DNA of 64,000 bases, taken from positions 38,211,501 to 38,275,500 of the forward strand of contig JAYKKI010000013.1 in the NCBI GenBank assembly GCA_039881145.1, written 5' to 3'. Below are positions 1-10,014 of this stretch, piece after piece. Numbering within the stretch: position 1 is the stretch's first letter; each line of letters begins with the position of its first letter. This DNA comes from Druceiella hillmani (Eukaryota > Arthropoda > Insecta > Lepidoptera > Hepialidae). Under the pieces are notes generated by a model. The model did no database searches. It saw nothing but the letters and a program-made list of their open reading frames with translations, and was not told the origin of the DNA. The position numbers and the translations under genes are program-made.

Positions 1-469
1 AAGATTTGTCTGCTCACGGTCTTGGACTACGATCTGAAAGGTCACTCACCTTACTTATTCCTAAACATACCTCTACAACTTACGAAAAATCCTTCACTGT
101 TCAAGCAGCAAAAATTTTGAATCACCTGGATCTTGACATCAGGAAAATTACGTCCCTAAATATTTTCAAAGATCAAGTGGAAAGTCCTGCCTCTCCTGAA
201 ACCTTTTACTTTGTGCCCTTGTTCTTTCCTGTCTTTCCTATCCCAAATTATGTAAATAGGTTGTGTTACTTATACTTTTGTATTTTAAAAAAAAATGTTT
301 TTTTGTCTAATATGCTATATAGAATTTTCGTTTTAAAATCTTTCAAAGTCTACCGACTAAATTTCGACACCAATTGTTATGGTTAACTGGAAGAGATTGC
401 TCAAGTAGCAATAAGTGCGCCGTAAGTACTATGCATAAAAGGTGATAAATAAATAAATAAAATAAAATT
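1..469 (+). mobile_element. 3' end of a jockey/CR1-type LINE
   Basis: This is the 5'-truncated (by the window edge) 3' terminus of a non-LTR retrotransposon. A decayed reverse-transcriptase C-terminal frame runs into a short 3' UTR and a simple-repeat tail of AAAT units at about 447-469, the usual end of insect jockey/CR1-like elements. The segment at 375-421, which starts TGTTATGGTTAACTGG, recurs as the tail of a tRNA-derived SINE at 38186-38232. This suggests the LINE machinery recognised that tail. The family assignment rests on the C-terminal motif and tail style, not on a search. Confidence 0.8.
6..386 (+). pseudogene. LINE ORF2 C-terminal fragment
   Basis: The frame is open without an ATG at its left end, so it enters from outside the window. 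It reads RSERSLTLLIPKHTSTTYEK and then KSFTVQAAKILNHLDLDIRK, followed by SLNIFKDQVE. This is the conserved C-terminal pattern of insect non-LTR reverse transcriptases: basic-rich 'vP+hkt..Y.kSFtvqaa+lWN.L...i+....s...FK..l'. The usual W of the WN pair is replaced by L, and the Pro after the next Leu is missing, so the copy is not pristine. After about residue 60 the frame becomes low-complexity and hydrophobic, which is probably 3' UTR read through. The stop lies at 384-386, inside the tail shared with the SINE. No catalytic residues are in view. Confidence 0.75.
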
Positions 470-794
470 AATACATAATATCAAAAACAGATTTTGTTCA
501 TAACCAATTTCCCTATTACAGATATTTAATTTGCCTAATATTAAAAATATTATTTACTGAAGTTGGCTTAAAGCTTTCTTCGTATATCGATGCGAATCCA
601 GCATTAGCAAAACAATTTAATTTTCTTCAATAATAGTTGTTTCCTTGAAGTATATCCTGTGCTTTAATCTGTAATTTCATATATTTTAAATTGTCCCTGT
701 TTATTGCTTTCTTGTTACTGACTATTTACTGACTTTTCTGTGTCAGGAAATCTATAAGATTAAATGTGCAATATCATTATGTTACTATTTACAG

Positions 795-975
795 GAGTTG
801 ATTGTTGATAAAAAATGCAACTCCCGGCGATAAACTGAATATTTTTGCCGACTGATTCCCGTCCGCGATGACTGATATCGTTTGACGAACGGGGAGAAGA
901 AGATTAGTGACCGTGGGGAGAAAAGAAAATTAAAATAATTCTGCGCGGGTCGAAACCGCGGGGCAGAGCTATTTA
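795..975. other. GC-richer island, possible conserved non-coding element
   Basis: About 180 bp with many CpG-containing words (CCCGGCGATAA, CCCGTCCGCGATGACTG, GACGAACGGGGAG, GCGGGTCGAAACCGCGGGGC) in a background that has almost none. The minus strand is open for about 60 codons, but the predicted peptide is not recognisable and has no ATG-initiated exon structure. It could be an enhancer or promoter, an eroded TE end or an exon. The call rests only on base composition. Confidence 0.25.
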
Positions 976-1384
976 TGTAATACATGATGATAAAATATAA
1001 TGATAAACTTGTTAAATTTTAATTCTGATAAATCAAAATATAATCATAACTCCTGGAAAAAATTGTTCCATCCTGTGACCCACCATACTTCTGACTCTGC
1101 TGTATTACCCATGTTAGATTTTAAGTGGAGTAGATTAAGAGACAAATGCAAAGATATCTCACATAGGGAGCTTTGAAGCCGTTCAGGTTAAAGGAGTGAA
1201 CAAAAACCCCAATATAAGCAAACCCTCCAAATAATACACTTCGTGTCACTTTGCATAGTCGTGTAATACAAAAATAAAACTAAAGTCCATTTACATCAAA
1301 ACCTTAACATTAAGCTTTCTGTCAAGTAACAAAGTTTTTTTTGCTGATATAATAACCATTATCACATAAAAATGTTTGTGCAAC

Positions 1385-1575
1385 TTCACGGCCGGATGTG
1401 TGCCACTAAAGTCGCGGGGCGTGGAAGCCATTTCCGATTAAAGGTAGGTAATCTAGAACTGCGTAGGGCCAATAATCTTTCGTGAGAGATCGCAACGCCC
1501 AGCTAATGTACTAGGCGAGCGACGAAGATAATTAGGCTTATAGGATTTACGGTCAATTTATAAGTAAGCGTTGTC
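1385..1575. other. GC-richer island with homeodomain-like core sites
   Basis: Contains CACGGCCGGATGTGTGCC, GTCGCGGGGCGTGGAAGCC and GGCGAGCGACGAAG next to TAATTAG and CCAATAATC cores. This mix of CG-rich words and homeodomain-type TAAT cores is common in insect developmental enhancers. No long frame is open. Function is inferred from composition only. Confidence 0.25.
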
Positions 1576-1775
1576 CGTTCCGTTTGCTTATTTATTTTTA
1601 AAACTCGGTGTTATAGTGAATTTACATCAATTTTGACTTATTCATTACCTATGGCATAACCTATTTAATTTTTGAGTTTTGTTTAAAATTTCACTCACCT
1701 CAATTAAAGAGTTTGTATTAAAAAAGACAGCTATGAAAGCGGCCGGGAATCAAAAGATCACAAGGTAATAAGCCG

Positions 1776-1848
1776 GTAATTAGCCTAATATACCATTATG
1801 TAATTAGCCTAATATATATATATATGTAATTAGCCTAATATATATATA
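1776..1848. repeat. 24-26 bp minisatellite, three units
   Basis: The unit GTAATTAGCCTAATATA starts at about 1776, 1800 and 1826. The second and third units differ mainly in the length of an internal TA run, so microsatellite slippage is nested in the unit. Confidence 0.8.
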
Positions 1849-1849
1849 A

Positions 1850-2857
1850 AGACTTTTATACTCTTCACATACTAGGGTGTGTTATGTTTTAGGAAGAAAG
1901 ATCGTTTTTCGTAGACTGAATTTTGCATACACTTTTTTTTACATTCCTGCCAAAATCTAGTAATGTTCATCCATCATGTTAAATATTTGGATGCCGCTGA
2001 TATTTATCAAAACTAAACCCACCTAAATTTAGCAATTTTAATTCATGTGGTAGCCCCAGAGAATCCTTTTTCTGGGGCAGAATAAGAACAAGACAAGCAT
2101 GTCGGATAACGTGAACGTAAACGGAAATCTTTTTCAATAAGGCTTTTTAATTTTTTCAAGTCACCGTGGATGTGAATAATTAGAGATTTCAAAATTTTTT
2201 TATTTATTTTTTTGAAACCAGGACTTCACTATGTCATAGGACAGTACCCCTTTATCCATCGTAACGCATAGCTACTTGTTGATTTCTGTAAAAGAATATA
2301 GAACGTAACAGTCTTTATTACCTTAATTGCCTACGAAATTTTCCTCTTCATCGCTAAAAATGGTTTTTCTTATTTCTTGATATTATCCAAATTTATGGAA
2401 ATACAATACTTGGAATACCAATCCAACAAATGCGTTTTTGGCTAAACATAGCACACAAGCTACTTGTTTTTTAATATTATATAATTAATGTCACTATAAT
2501 GAAGTTTTTTTATCGTGGCTTAAAATTTTACAATGTCATTCTTAATAGAAATTTTTCATAGTTTTCTTCTCTCCTAGTAGTGTGATAAAAATGTAGCAAC
2601 TGAATTATTACCTATTAAAAATAGAAAAGAAGTTTTGTGTCTTTAGATATTGAATTCAATTAATCTGAATCTTTGCTTTGCATTGCTTAAATACTTTAAA
2701 ATAAACAATTTGCATAGATACAACACTTTTATTTGAGACTTAACATCAAGATTAGAGTTTAATCTTCGAGTTGGGATTTTTATTCTTCAATGTAATATGG
2801 CTCTGAAAAACTTAGTCAACGTCATAATTTGGTAAGTCTCTCCACGTTATCGGAACA

Positions 2858-2860
<3 letters not shown>
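1850..2860. other. Non-coding stretch with a small GC hairpin
   Basis: No gene is seen. The only notable structure is a perfect 8-bp stem GCCCCAGA/TCTGGGGC (2053-2060 and 2071-2078, 10-nt loop). Confidence 0.5.

Positions 2861-2917
<57 letters not shown>
2861..2917. repeat. (AT)n microsatellite
   Basis: An uninterrupted AT run of about 57 bp. Confidence 0.97.
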
Positions 2918-2923
<6 letters not shown>

Positions 2924-4290
2924 CAATGATTAAATTTCATACATTTTTATGTGGATGTACCACGTAAAAAATTATGAATATGCTGAAATATTGCCACCAA
3001 AATTTAAAACTTACTCCAAATCTATTAAGTAATTTAAACTTTTGTACTGACATAGATGAAAAAAATTGCAAAATTACAGCTTTTAAATACTTTTTTCGTT
3101 GATATGTTTGGTTATTATAACCAATCAAAAGTAAAAAAAACTTTACCTCTCCGTCTATCTTCTTGTCTGCACTAACAATTTTATCGTAAACTACTAAAAG
3201 TGACCCTGCAAGTTATTCAGTTTTGTTTCGTCATGATATCTCAGTTGGTTCTAAAGATATAATGGTAAACATATTACGTAGAAAATTAAAGAAAATCTCC
3301 GTCACATGGATGATGGCCGATGGAAGCGAGAGAACGCAGATGTATTGAAAAGGGTAGAGGGGAAGTAATTTGAATCGTGCCGATTTTAAACTAATTATTT
3401 GTGTTTAATAAGAGAGCATATTCGGAATTCCGCGCGGAAAAAATCACTAGGTATTGGTGCTTATGTACTATAATGAAAGTGCCCTTGTATTTTTCAGGAA
3501 CCTTTTTTTATTTCAATTTTGTTTTTTTTTTCAAAATTAATTGCGTAATGCATAATATTTATTACATGACTTTGAATTGCTCCTTTCAGTTGTGCTGATC
3601 TTTCAATTTATTTTTCAAAAATGTCTATTATAAAATTTAAATAAAACTTTTTTTTCTTGTTTGGTCAAAGATAAAAATAAAAGAAATTTTTTAGTAACGC
3701 GTAGCAGAAAACCGTCGTTTTTCCTCAAAATGGAAACTAAGTATTTATTAATAAAATACAAAACAAAATATTACTCTATAAATAATTTGTTTCAGCAGAT
3801 GTTTCAATTCCATTACGTATAGCTATTACATATTGAGCTAGAAGCTTCTGCTTTGAATCATCGTTATAAATTGTTTGATCATAAAGCAATTTTATATTCC
3901 CCACTTAATATTGATTCATTGAAGTACTGTTTTAGTTGAACAATCTATGGCTTCATATATTCGAGTCATCTATCGGTCTATGTTTATGGATAAGTGACTT
4001 GTTTATGACTGTACTTCGATAAATTATATGCCTGAAGTACTTTTTTGTCTACAGCATTCGCTTATCTCAATTCTTGAGCTATAATTCGTTGCATACCAGT
4101 GAACGATGAAGATATGAGAACTATATTATGAACTGGCTTTTATATGAAATGAGTAATTGCATAACCACTTGTATGTAAACTGACAGCTTTATTCACTAAC
4201 AACGTCAGCAGCGTCAAGTGACGCGTTTTGTTAATATCTCATTCATTATCTTCTTCTCTAATATTTCTCAATAAGTTTCTATTTCTACAC
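2918..4290. other. Non-coding stretch
   Basis: No gene is recognised. A modestly GC-richer patch at about 3300-3450 includes GATGATGGCCGATGGAAGCG and GAATTCCGCGCGGAA. No domain is readable in any frame. Confidence 0.45.
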
Positions 4291-4292
4291 TC

Positions 4293-4658
4293 TCAATTTT
4301 GTACCATGTTATATCTGCTTCCACAATATTGAATTCTTCTATACAAATCCTCAAAAATATTATTAACTTCTACCAAGCATTCAGCACTACTACTTAGATC
4401 ATCATAATGTGTATAAAGATTAACAGTTTTTCTCTCTTCTTGAGGTATATCGATGGCTTGATAAGTCTGCTTATATTTAATGACAGAATTTAAATTAACA
4501 GAAAACACTAAAGCACCATAGCAGCGTGGGGTGTCCTTTTCTGAGAGTTTCGTAAATATTTTGGTAATAATATTATTGTTCGAAGAAGGTAAAAAAATGG
4601 TTAATAATAGGAAGTTCACTGCCTTAATGTCACAATATATGCATGTACGTGCGTGCAC
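4293..4658 (-). CDS. Open frame of unknown function, no ATG start
   Basis: Minus-strand stop-free frame of about 121 codons. Its first codon is GTG, so in a eukaryote it could only be an exon or a chance opening. The C-terminal two thirds have a mixed, protein-like composition rather than the Lys/Asn/Ile/Phe noise typical of AT-rich DNA, for example KLSEKDTPRCYGALVFSVNL and YTHYDDLSSSAECLVEVNNI. A short hydrophobic run (VNFLLLTIFLP) lies near the left end. No domain is recognised. The stop falls at 4293-4295. It overlaps head-to-head with the plus-strand frame that starts at 4643. Confidence 0.2.
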   Translation of the reverse strand: MHARTCIYCDIKAVNFLLLTIFLPSSNNNIITKIFTKLSEKDTPRCYGALVFSVNLNSVIKYKQTYQAIDIPQEERKTVNLYTHYDDLSSSAECLVEVNNIFEDLYRRIQYCGSRYNMVQN

Positions 4659-5011
4659 CCGAATCTATATGTGAGCATGAGTGTACGAGCATGTATGCTG
4701 ACCACGCTCAGGACATCAATTCAAGTTTTCTGAAAATTATCACAACCATGCCATATTCAATATTAAATTATCAGAGAAGTTTTAGTATAGAAGTCAACAA
4801 TGGCAAAAGAGATTTATTGAAAAATGGAAAAATTAATGCCAAATATGTAAATTATCACAACGAAGAAAAGGACGAATATTTGTGTTCAGGCACCAAAACA
4901 AACTGTCTTACTGCAGCAATTTCCAGATCCTATAACATTAACATCATAACAACAACTCTCATACTAAGCCGGGTTTTTTTATTTTTTATAACTTGGTATG
5001 TAAAGAAATAG
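4643..5011 (+). CDS. Small ORF with C-terminal hydrophobic segment, unknown
   Basis: True ATG start; 122 codons. The N-terminal part is polar and Cys-containing (YLCSGTKTNCLTAAISRS). The last ~25 residues are a plausible single membrane span followed by a basic end (ILSRVFLFFITWYVKK), as in a tail-anchored protein. Its 5' end overlaps the minus-strand open frame by about 16 bp. No homologue is recognised, and there is no clear TATA box or poly(A) signal at a convincing distance. It could be a chance ORF, an exon of a lineage-specific gene or a TE accessory frame. Confidence 0.22.
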   Translation: MYVRAPESICEHECTSMYADHAQDINSSFLKIITTMPYSILNYQRSFSIEVNNGKRDLLKNGKINAKYVNYHNEEKDEYLCSGTKTNCLTAAISRSYNINIITTTLILSRVFLFFITWYVKK

Positions 5012-5182
5012 TAGATTGGAAAGAATTTTTCCCCACCCTTGCGAAGTCAGAAGGGTCATTAAATATGAAATTTTGAAATGCGACCGTTTTTAAGCAATAA
5101 ATTAAAAACTTCGCATATGATTTGTGGAAATTTAAAGTAAATGAAATTTAGTTATTTTAATATTTGATGTATGGTGGATACG

Positions 5183-5215
<33 letters not shown>

Positions 5216-5240
5216 CTGTATGTATATATATATATATGTA
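5183..5240. repeat. Compound (CA)n/(TA)n microsatellite
   Basis: (CA)n at about 5183-5204 is followed by TA runs interrupted by CTGTATG to about 5240. Confidence 0.92.
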
Positions 5241-5470
5241 AAAAAAAATTTTTCGAACACCAATTTTGGCAGAGGTCTCTTTCAGTAACGATTTTATATA
5301 GTTCGGTTTGATGCACAATATGACGTCAATTAAAAATATAAGCGATCTAACATATTTACATGGGTAAAAAAGGAAAAACCTAAAAGAAACAATAAAAGGG
5401 TGGAAAGAAAAATAAGAGAAAGTAAATGACTGATGAAACACCGCGAATGAACAAAGCAGCTCTTTTTTCT

Positions 5471-5511
5471 AGGTCAATGTCAGGTTATGGTAACTTGCGT
5501 CAGGCTGACCT
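5471..5511. promoter_or_regulatory. Cluster of nuclear-receptor half-site matches
   Basis: AGGTCA (5471-5476), AGGTTA (5482-5487) and TGACCT (5506-5511) lie in a locally GC-richer patch. The first two form a direct repeat with 5-nt spacing. The third sits in the near-palindrome CAGGCTGACCTG. AGGTCA-type hexamers are the known binding core of insect nuclear receptors. Whether anything binds here is inference. Confidence 0.25.
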
Positions 5512-5514
5512 GCT

Positions 5515-7260
5515 CGCTCTATAACAACAAAGAGTTTGACGAGATGGCGTCACTTCGTCGTATCTTAGTTATTTATGTATGAAATTGAGTGTAAAGGTTG
5601 CCATATAAAGAGGGTAGGTGAAAATTTTTATTTATATGTATACATGTGAATAATAAGACCTTTTCTTTTGTAATATATAATTTTGCGATAATATATAAAA
5701 TATTTCTTTGTGGAGAGAATCCAAATTAAGATCAATTATGTAAATATGGCAAAGTTAACCAAGAATACAAGGTTAACTAAGGATCACTATCATTAAATTA
5801 TTTTTAAATACGTTTAAATAATATTATTATTTTTCACGATGTAAATATCTTGGCTTGTAAAATATATTTCACAGGCCTGAAAAATTACTTGCTTAATCAT
5901 ATCCCTTTCATTTATTAATGCAGCTTAACCAAAACAATATTTCTTCACTATTGTTGTATTTACTGAATGTCACCATCGCAATTTTTTAACTTTTTTTACA
6001 CAAGTTTAAATTTGACAAAGTTTAAATTTGAAGTTGCATCTCAATCACTCTGACTTTGTAGAGACTTATATCTTATAGTAGAAATACAGTAAAATAAATC
6101 AGGATATAGCTGTGTCGGGGATAAGGTCATGTGTTTTACGTGAATACTTGTACGTTAATGCTTAATATTACTTACATTTTCGGTGCCGCTTCACTCTATT
6201 GTATAGTGCTTTACGAGTATTAGTGAATTTATCTTGAGAAACTCTTTCCAATATACACGATTTCTATATTTTTATTTAGCTTTTTTACAAGTATAGGACG
6301 ACATTGCCTTAAGTTTTCTTAATTTTTATATTTAGCACCGTATGTATTAACCATAACAATTACACGCTAATATTTTATACAGAAAATTAATAAATCTTGA
6401 CCAGAACTATCGACTAAGACTCAAACGTGCGTTGTAGCTTTTACGAGTCAAAATTTATACTAAACGGACATTACGTGATACAGCGGAACGATTACAAAAT
6501 AATGGTGTATCCCCCTCTACCTCACGCGATGCGTCACAATCTCCACTTAACCTAAGAAATTTTTTTTAATTCTTTATCTATCGAATGGTGCAATTAGATT
6601 TTGATCACAGATAATAATTACATAGCTGCAAAGCCAAACTAATTCCCTCGGTTTTGTTATCATCAAATTTTCTGAATTACTTCCCATTAAGAAAGCACAT
6701 ATAAAGCTGTATTCACCTGAAAAATAGATTTTTTGCATATGATTGTGTATTTTAAGATATTTTCTATAGCAATCTGCTCAATGGGGTTTGCAAAAAAATA
6801 CATATTTCATCCCCAAGTTGTCAAAGGTCGTTGCCTATCAGTTGAAGTGCGTCACTGATTTACGTCAATTTTAAACTTAACATTTCGTCAACCGAACTTG
6901 AAAATGGAGCCTGACCACTATTTTGAAATTTCTTTAATATCGTCCAAATTGATGTGGCACTGGAAAAAATAATAGCTTATGAAGGAAAATTAAAAAACAT
7001 CAATTAAAATTTTGTTTTTGCTACTAATTAATTCAGATTATCTTTTGAAATATCTTCTTACAAAATTTCTCACGCATATATTTAAACTATGAAATTTTTA
7101 TAGACAAACAAAGAACATGATAAAAATATAAAGGTCATTTCTTTCACTAAGGAGTCCCAAAAACTTAACTACAAATTGCAACTGAGCGGTATGTAGACTT
7201 CGCCATATGAGAATGTACATGTTTAATGACATCTATTACACAAAATACCGAAAAAATTAT
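5515..7260. other. Non-coding stretch
   Basis: No gene, TE or array is recognised. All frames are dense in stops. Confidence 0.5.
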
Positions 7261-7269
7261 CAAAAAACC

Positions 7270-7550
7270 TTAAATTAATAAATATATGCCGATACATTAC
7301 ACAGTTAAGTTACATAATGACATTGCTCCTCCGATATTTTATAAAGTTACGTTATATGGTAACATTGATATACCTATATGTTATGTAGTTACATCATATA
7401 GTAACATTGGTATTCCTATATATTATATAATTACGTTATATGGTAACATTAATATTCCGATATGTGCAGTTGTATTATACAGTAATTTTGATGTTTCGAT
7501 ACGTTATCTAGACACATTATAGTGTAACATTTGTTTTCCGGTACATTTCG
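7270..7550. repeat. 42-bp minisatellite, ~6 units
   Basis: Units share the core GTTACGTTATATGGTAACAT followed by TGATATACCTATATG, with successive starts about 42 bp apart (one unit is 39 bp). The repeat length is a multiple of 3 and the units lack in-frame stops, so an open frame of ~78 codons (7286-7522) with a 14-residue periodicity appears. I regard this frame as a by-product. GTTACGTTATATGGTAAC is itself partly palindromic. Confidence 0.85.
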
Positions 7551-7879
7551 TAGTTTCTGACGGGTAAAATATTATTACTTTTGTAATTACAGAATCTATA
7601 TAAAAATTATGCTTGCCTTCAAATATCCTCTGTTATATGTCCTTTAGCATGTTCAACGTTGTCTAAATAATGAAACCACTTTACTTAACAAGTATCTTCT
7701 ATATCTACACGCTGTCAATAAAACAAAACTTTCTCAATAAAAATTACGTGAAAAATTTATAAAAAATAAATAAACGAAGAAAAACGACGAAGAAAAAAAA
7801 TTCAATCTAATTTATAAATGTGGTCTTAACAGGCTAAAAATTACTCATCGCATTGAAAACATCAAAGACCTCCAATGTC

Positions 7880-8491
7880 ATGTGTCAGAATTGCCATCAT
7901 GCATCACTGTGATTAGAAACGAAACTTCAAAAGAATCAAATAATATTTTAATTTCATGTGAGCGAACCCAAAAGGTAAAAAGCTGCTTCATGACAGGAAA
8001 TATTACTTGAAAGGCGTCAGTTTCGATAGACAAATGTTTTGGTACCACCTAATTTTTTGTACAACAAATTCAAGTTATTGCCTCTTATGTGCGTTATGTA
8101 TACAAAATTTGAAATGTTGTGATAGTGGTTTCGAATCTAAAACAACTTCATTTTTATTCGACTTTGACGCTTGTGACATAAGTTTATGGGAATTGTCTAC
8201 TAAAAAAGTAAACGTAAATGTGTTTTCCTATTCTAAAAAATATGTAAAACTCGGTCATAAAATTTTCGCGAAAGCTGGTTTCGATAATTCATCAAGATTC
8301 TCGACGGAAAATGGTATGAATGTCAGTAAAAGCAATTCCGACAATAATAAACGTCGATCGTATATGAAATTGGAGAAAAAAATTTGTCTGAGGAAAAAAT
8401 TATGTTTTTAGTCTTCCAGACGATCCAATTTATCTTTATGTAATGGCCGATGTATTCGTTCCCCGCAATCAAATATATCACAAATGACACT
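7880..8491 (+). pseudogene. Broken coding relic, possibly FLYWCH-type zinc finger
   Basis: Three consecutive plus-strand frames look protein-like and are joined only by frameshifts. The first reads ESNNILISCERTQK up to about 7971. The second continues as KKLLHDRKYYLKGVSFDRQ, then MFWYHLIFCTTN, and stays open to a stop at 8409-8411. The third reads LPDDPIYLYVMADVF to about 8490. The order Ser-x-x-x...K-L-L-h-x-x-x-Y-Y...aromatic-W resembles the N-terminal half of FLYWCH domains, which are known in insect chromatin proteins such as the mod(mdg4) family and in TE-associated proteins. The Cys expected two residues after the Trp is His here, so metal binding as drawn is doubtful. It may instead be a TE or lineage-specific gene remnant. 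Confidence 0.35.
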
Positions 8492-8494
8492 AAA

Positions 8495-9130
8495 GATTTT
8501 TCTTCCTTTCATGAGATTTCGATGTATACCTTTGAAAAGTCTTCCTTTAAGGTATTAGAACCTTTCAAAAATTTGTATAGACTATTTTTTCCTAATTCAA
8601 TACATACAATGTAGTTAATTTTTTTACTCAATTCCCAATTTTGACATAAAATATTTTTAATAATTAAAATAAATTTTACTACGAAATTATTTAGTGAGCT
8701 AATAAGTTTCTAGCCAGGAGTGAGTCCAAATTCTAGAAATGAGGACTTTTCACCGAAACCCAGAAGAAATTCTAAGTAAGTGTTTGGTAAGTTATTTCAA
8801 GTAAAATATTTCATGAAGCATGAGTTAATATAACTTATGGAAATAAGAACGTTTTTACGGTTCTGTCTGTCCGTCTATCAGAAGCTTTTAAATTATAATT
8901 AAAATAAAATAGTTACTTAAAATTTACACATCTTATGTTGTTACGATAAAAATGTACAAATATTTTTTAAAAAACCTCAAGAACACTATTCTTATCACTA
9001 ATATTCACAATAACTATATTGGCCACTATTAAATTTCAATTACTAAATAATATTATTTTAAAGCACAGACATAACTTAGATTTATGTGAATATAAAAAAC
9101 ATTGAGTTTACTTACAAATATCTCAATAAC
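8495..9130. other. Non-coding stretch
   Basis: Nothing is recognised beyond A+T-rich background. Confidence 0.45.
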
Positions 9131-9134
9131 TATT

Positions 9135-9423
9135 ATGAATAGAGTATCAGCCACCACGTGCTTGCTTAAAAGCAACTTCATCCTGTCGATTTTTGTTGCA
9201 TCGTGTCCGCGCATCTTAAAATTTCATCAATTTGGTCTTTGTCTCACAAGAATCGGCCTTAAACAAATTGGAGCTACTCTGGTCGATACCCGTTGAATCA
9301 AACGTTACGAGTTAAAACAGGCTAATGAGGAAAACAATAGAACTAACGACTGGAAACGCGCTAAAAAGGACGCTCGATATACAATCGGCAGCTCACGCGT
9401 CTTGACTTGTGCGATAAGTCGTT
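9135..9423. other. GC-richer island of unknown nature
   Basis: Contains CATCGTGTCCGCGCATC, AGAATCGGCCTTAAAC, CTGGTCGATACCCGTTG and GGAAACGCGCTAAAAAGGAC. Short frames are open on both strands, but none is recognisable. It runs directly into a 56-57 bp tandem duplication. It could be the terminal region of an unidentified TE or a regulatory block. Confidence 0.25.
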
Positions 9424-9536
9424 AAAAAGCCGGCCACCGATCTTCTCCTACAAACATCGGAGCTATCGGCCGCTGATACAAAAGCCGGTTACCGATCTTC
9501 TCCTACAAATGTTGGGAGTTATCGGCCGCTGCCTAC
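9424..9536. repeat. Tandem duplication, two ~56-bp units
   Basis: The word ACCGATCTTCTCCTACAAA occurs at the same place in both halves, flanked by AAAGCCGG upstream and TATCGGCCGCTG downstream. Differences between the units are mostly substitutions. The GC content is well above the surroundings. Confidence 0.85.
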
Positions 9537-9849
9537 AAAAGCTTTTTTTCTGCATCATAAGTGAATCCTAACGATAAGTTTTCTGTTTTTTATCAGTTCG
9601 GCAACGTACCAGCAGGTAAGATAATTAAATGAAAATTTATCCTTCATCCAAAATCATCGATAATGGTCGAAACAATATTGTTCATTAGATAAGTCTGTTT
9701 TCGATATAAAAAATATAATTGATTTTTCCTTTACTAAATTTTTTCTCAAATAATTAATAATTTAAATTTTTACTCTCAGTCAATAGCCTACTATATCGAA
9801 CACAGTAACGCGTGCAAAGAACCTTGTATACTTACAATATCAGTACGTA

Positions 9850-10011
9850 TTAGATTCTCTCTAAACGGACACTTGAGTCGAAATCTACAGAAGGCATAGA
9901 TCCACTTAATATGTAGCGGGCATCTTGGAATTCTGTCCGTGACTTGAGTAACAACCATTCGTCGGCCTTGCGTTCTCGAACTTCCATTTTGTGTTTTATA
10001 TTTCTCTTCAT
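9850..10011 (-). CDS. Short protein-like ORF (53 aa), unknown
   Basis: The minus-strand ATG at 10009-10011 opens a 53-codon frame ending at 9850-9852. The peptide is charged and balanced (MEVRERKADEWLLLKSRT, then FQDARYILSGSMPSVDF), unlike noise in AT-rich DNA. A second minus frame across the same DNA is open for about 82 codons but starts from a non-ATG codon. A GTAAGT splice-donor word lies on the minus strand at 9831-9836. It could be an exon or a TE fragment; no family is recognised. Confidence 0.25.
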   Translation of the reverse strand: MKRNIKHKMEVRERKADEWLLLKSRTEFQDARYILSGSMPSVDFDSSVRLERI

Positions 10012-10014
10012 TAA

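Larger units (their letters stand above)
470..1775. other. Non-coding stretch with two GC-richer islands
   Basis: No gene or full repeat is recognised. The background is A+T rich, with many stops in all frames. Two blocks stand out by base composition and are listed separately (795-975 and 1385-1575). Confidence 0.5.

Noticed and set aside
7286..7522. 78-codon ATG frame with a 14-residue repeat
   Set aside because: Explained by a 42-bp minisatellite whose unit length is a multiple of three. Unit-to-unit changes do not favour synonymous sites.
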